7,130 nt of DNA from Clostridia bacterium (GTDB lineage: Bacteria > Bacillota > Clostridia > Oscillospirales > CAG-272), in contig JAFOAB010000072.1 of the NCBI GenBank assembly GCA_017382555.1, forward strand, positions 1-7,130, read 5' to 3'. Positions within the stretch are counted from its first letter, which is position 1, and every line of letters begins with the position of its first letter. A program made the position numbers and the translations under genes. Under the pieces are notes generated by a model. The model searched no databases and was not told the DNA's origin. It saw nothing but the letters and a program-made list of their open reading frames with translations. Positions 6,139 to 7,130 of the stretch are shown here, piece after piece.

Positions 6139-7119
6139 ATGAATCAAACCGAAAAGCGCCTTGTCTGCCGCATAACGGGCAGCTCTGGCGGGCTTTACAC
6201 CCTGCGCGTTGAAAGCGCTGAGGAGGGCTCCCCCATCGGCATCGGCGAGGTTATACAAACCCCCGCAAGAGGAGTTTTTCGCCACAAGGGGCAAACGCCC
6301 CTTGTAGGCGATAATGCCGAAATAAAGCTTGAAATTACCGATGACGGCAAGGTAGATGCCGAGCGCGGTATATTGATGGAAAGACTGCTTGAAAGAAAGA
6401 ACGAGCTTATCCGCCCCCCAATGGCAAACCTTGATTATATGCTCATCACCGCGGCGGCGGCAAAGCCGGATCCTTCCCTGCTTGCAATCGACAAGCTGAC
6501 CTGCGCATGCGTTGCACAGAACGTAACTCCTATCATTATTATTAATAAGTGCGAGCTTGCCCCCGATACGGCAAGCGAGCTTATCCGCATCTATACCTCC
6601 GCCGGCTTCCCCGCCTTTGCCGTGTCGGCAAAGGAAAAATGGGGCGAGGAGGAGCTTCGCACTGCGCTGTGTGAGATACTCCCCGACAAGATTGCGGCAT
6701 TTGCGGGCGCATCGGGCGTCGGCAAATCAAGCTGCCTTAATATGCTGTTCCCCGGTTTTCAGCTCGGTACCTCGTCTGTCAGCGCAAAGACGGGCAGAGG
6801 CCGCCACACCACACGCTCTGTCACTCTGCTTTCCGTGGAGCTTTCGGAGGGCAAAAGCTGTTACCTTGCGGATACCCCCGGCTTCGGTCTGCTTGATTTC
6901 GAGAACTTCCACTTTATGGAGGAGGACGAGCTTATCTGGTCCTTTCCCGAGTTTGAAGAAAAGCTGACCAAGTGCAGGTACACAAAATGCACCCACACCA
7001 AGGAGGAGGGCTGTGCCATCCTCGAAGCCGTAGCAAACGGCGAAATAGCCCCCTCGCGCCACGAGAGCTACATAGTCCTCCGCGAGGAGCTGAAAAAGAA
7101 TAGGTATAAGAAGAACTAA
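6139..7119 (+). CDS. rsgA: Ribosome small-subunit-dependent GTPase RsgA (YloQ/CpgA)
   Basis: A circularly permuted GTPase that binds the 30S subunit late in maturation and hydrolyses GTP when assembly is correct. 326 residues; related proteins are about 290-350. An N-terminal OB fold covers about 1-90 and ends in ERKNELIRPPMANLD (85-99). GTPase motifs come in the permuted order G4-G5-G1-G2-G3: NKCE at 136-139, SAKE at 163-166, P-loop GASGVGKSS at 190-198, the Thr224/Thr225 pair in GRGRHTTR, and DTPGFG at 245-250. The C-terminal zinc domain has Cys279, Cys284, His286 and Cys292 (Cx4CxHx5C). G4 is normally NKxD, and here it has Glu139. The start follows GGAG (6128-6131) by seven bases and lies four bases after prkC. 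The Bacillus orthologue is a reported PrkC substrate, which fits the neighbourhood. Two strong stem-loops lie within the gene. Confidence 0.97.
   Translation: MNQTEKRLVCRITGSSGGLYTLRVESAEEGSPIGIGEVIQTPARGVFRHKGQTPLVGDNAEIKLEITDDGKVDAERGILMERLLERKNELIRPPMANLDYMLITAAAAKPDPSLLAIDKLTCACVAQNVTPIIIINKCELAPDTASELIRIYTSAGFPAFAVSAKEKWGEEELRTALCEILPDKIAAFAGASGVGKSSCLNMLFPGFQLGTSSVSAKTGRGRHTTRSVTLLSVELSEGKSCYLADTPGFGLLDFENFHFMEEDELIWSFPEFEEKLTKCRYTKCTHTKEEGCAILEAVANGEIAPSRHESYIVLREELKKNRYKKN
6281..6309 (+). other. Strong stem-loop within rsgA
   Basis: ACAAGGGGC (6284-6292) and GCCCCTTGT (6297-6305) form a perfect 9-bp stem closed by an AAAC tetraloop. GCC (6281-6283) and GGC (6307-6309) add three more pairs across a single bulged A at 6306. 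It lies about 140 bases into the coding sequence, over the conserved TPLVGD codons. No T-run follows, so it is not an intrinsic terminator. Confidence 0.6.
6614..6634 (+). other. Second stem-loop within rsgA
   Basis: CCTTTGCCG (6614-6622) and CGGCAAAGG (6626-6634) are perfect inverted repeats. They form an 8-bp stem with a 5-base loop, or 9 bp with a 3-base loop. The element spans the codons for FAVSAKE, including the G5 motif. A-rich rather than T-rich sequence follows. Confidence 0.5.
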
Positions 7120-7130
7120 AATTAAAAAGC

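Noticed and set aside
7120..7130. A/T-rich tail after rsgA as a possible terminator
   Set aside because: Only 11 bases are visible and there is no hairpin before them; the operon may well continue beyond the window.
1..7130. Search for tRNA or rRNA genes, CRISPR arrays, insertion sequences, riboswitches and phage or defence genes
   Set aside because: The window is almost entirely filled by seven recognised genes, with gaps of at most 21 bases, and I saw no such element.

Overview
The window is a gap-free run of seven co-directional plus-strand genes: fmt (3' part only), a yugP-type membrane zinc metallopeptidase, rsmB, rlmN, a PP2C phosphatase (prpC/stp), a PASTA Ser/Thr kinase (prkC/pknB) and rsgA. 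This is the conserved Firmicutes translation and PASTA-kinase operon. The version with a zinc metallopeptidase between fmt and rsmB is typical of Clostridia. Base composition is moderate, with many CTT, GCA, CGC and GAG codons, which suits an uncultured gut-type clostridium such as an Oscillospirales or Christensenellales relative. The species cannot be named from this window.

Layout. Positions 1-586 hold the C-terminal two thirds of Fmt, cut by the window edge. Positions 586-1287 hold the YugP-like peptidase, with a TAATG junction to fmt. RsmB is at 1304-2632 after a 16-base gap, and RlmN at 2629-3684 with an ATGA overlap. The phosphatase is at 3706-4497 after 21 bases, the kinase at 4497-6134 with a TAATG junction, and RsgA at 6139-7119 after 4 bases. 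The last 11 bases hold nothing recognisable. No gap is long enough for a promoter plus leader, and no terminator (GC hairpin plus T-run) is visible, so the genes are probably one transcript that starts upstream and may continue downstream (rpe often follows in this operon).

How the genes work together. Fmt formylates initiator tRNA. RsmB methylates 16S rRNA (m5C967 in E. coli numbering) and RlmN methylates 23S rRNA (m2A2503). RsgA is the GTPase that checks maturation of the 30S subunit. PrkC reads cell-wall state through extracellular PASTA repeats and phosphorylates cytoplasmic proteins, and PrpC reverses this. In Bacillus, the RsgA orthologue CpgA is a reported PrkC substrate, so the operon plausibly links envelope state to ribosome assembly. 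All genes keep the catalytic residues visible in the window and none looks broken.

I found no convincing undescribed system. The points worth a second look are small: several unusually good stem-loops inside coding sequence (best at 6281-6309 in rsgA), a Glu in place of the expected Asp in the RsgA G4 motif, and divergent first and second PASTA repeats in the kinase.
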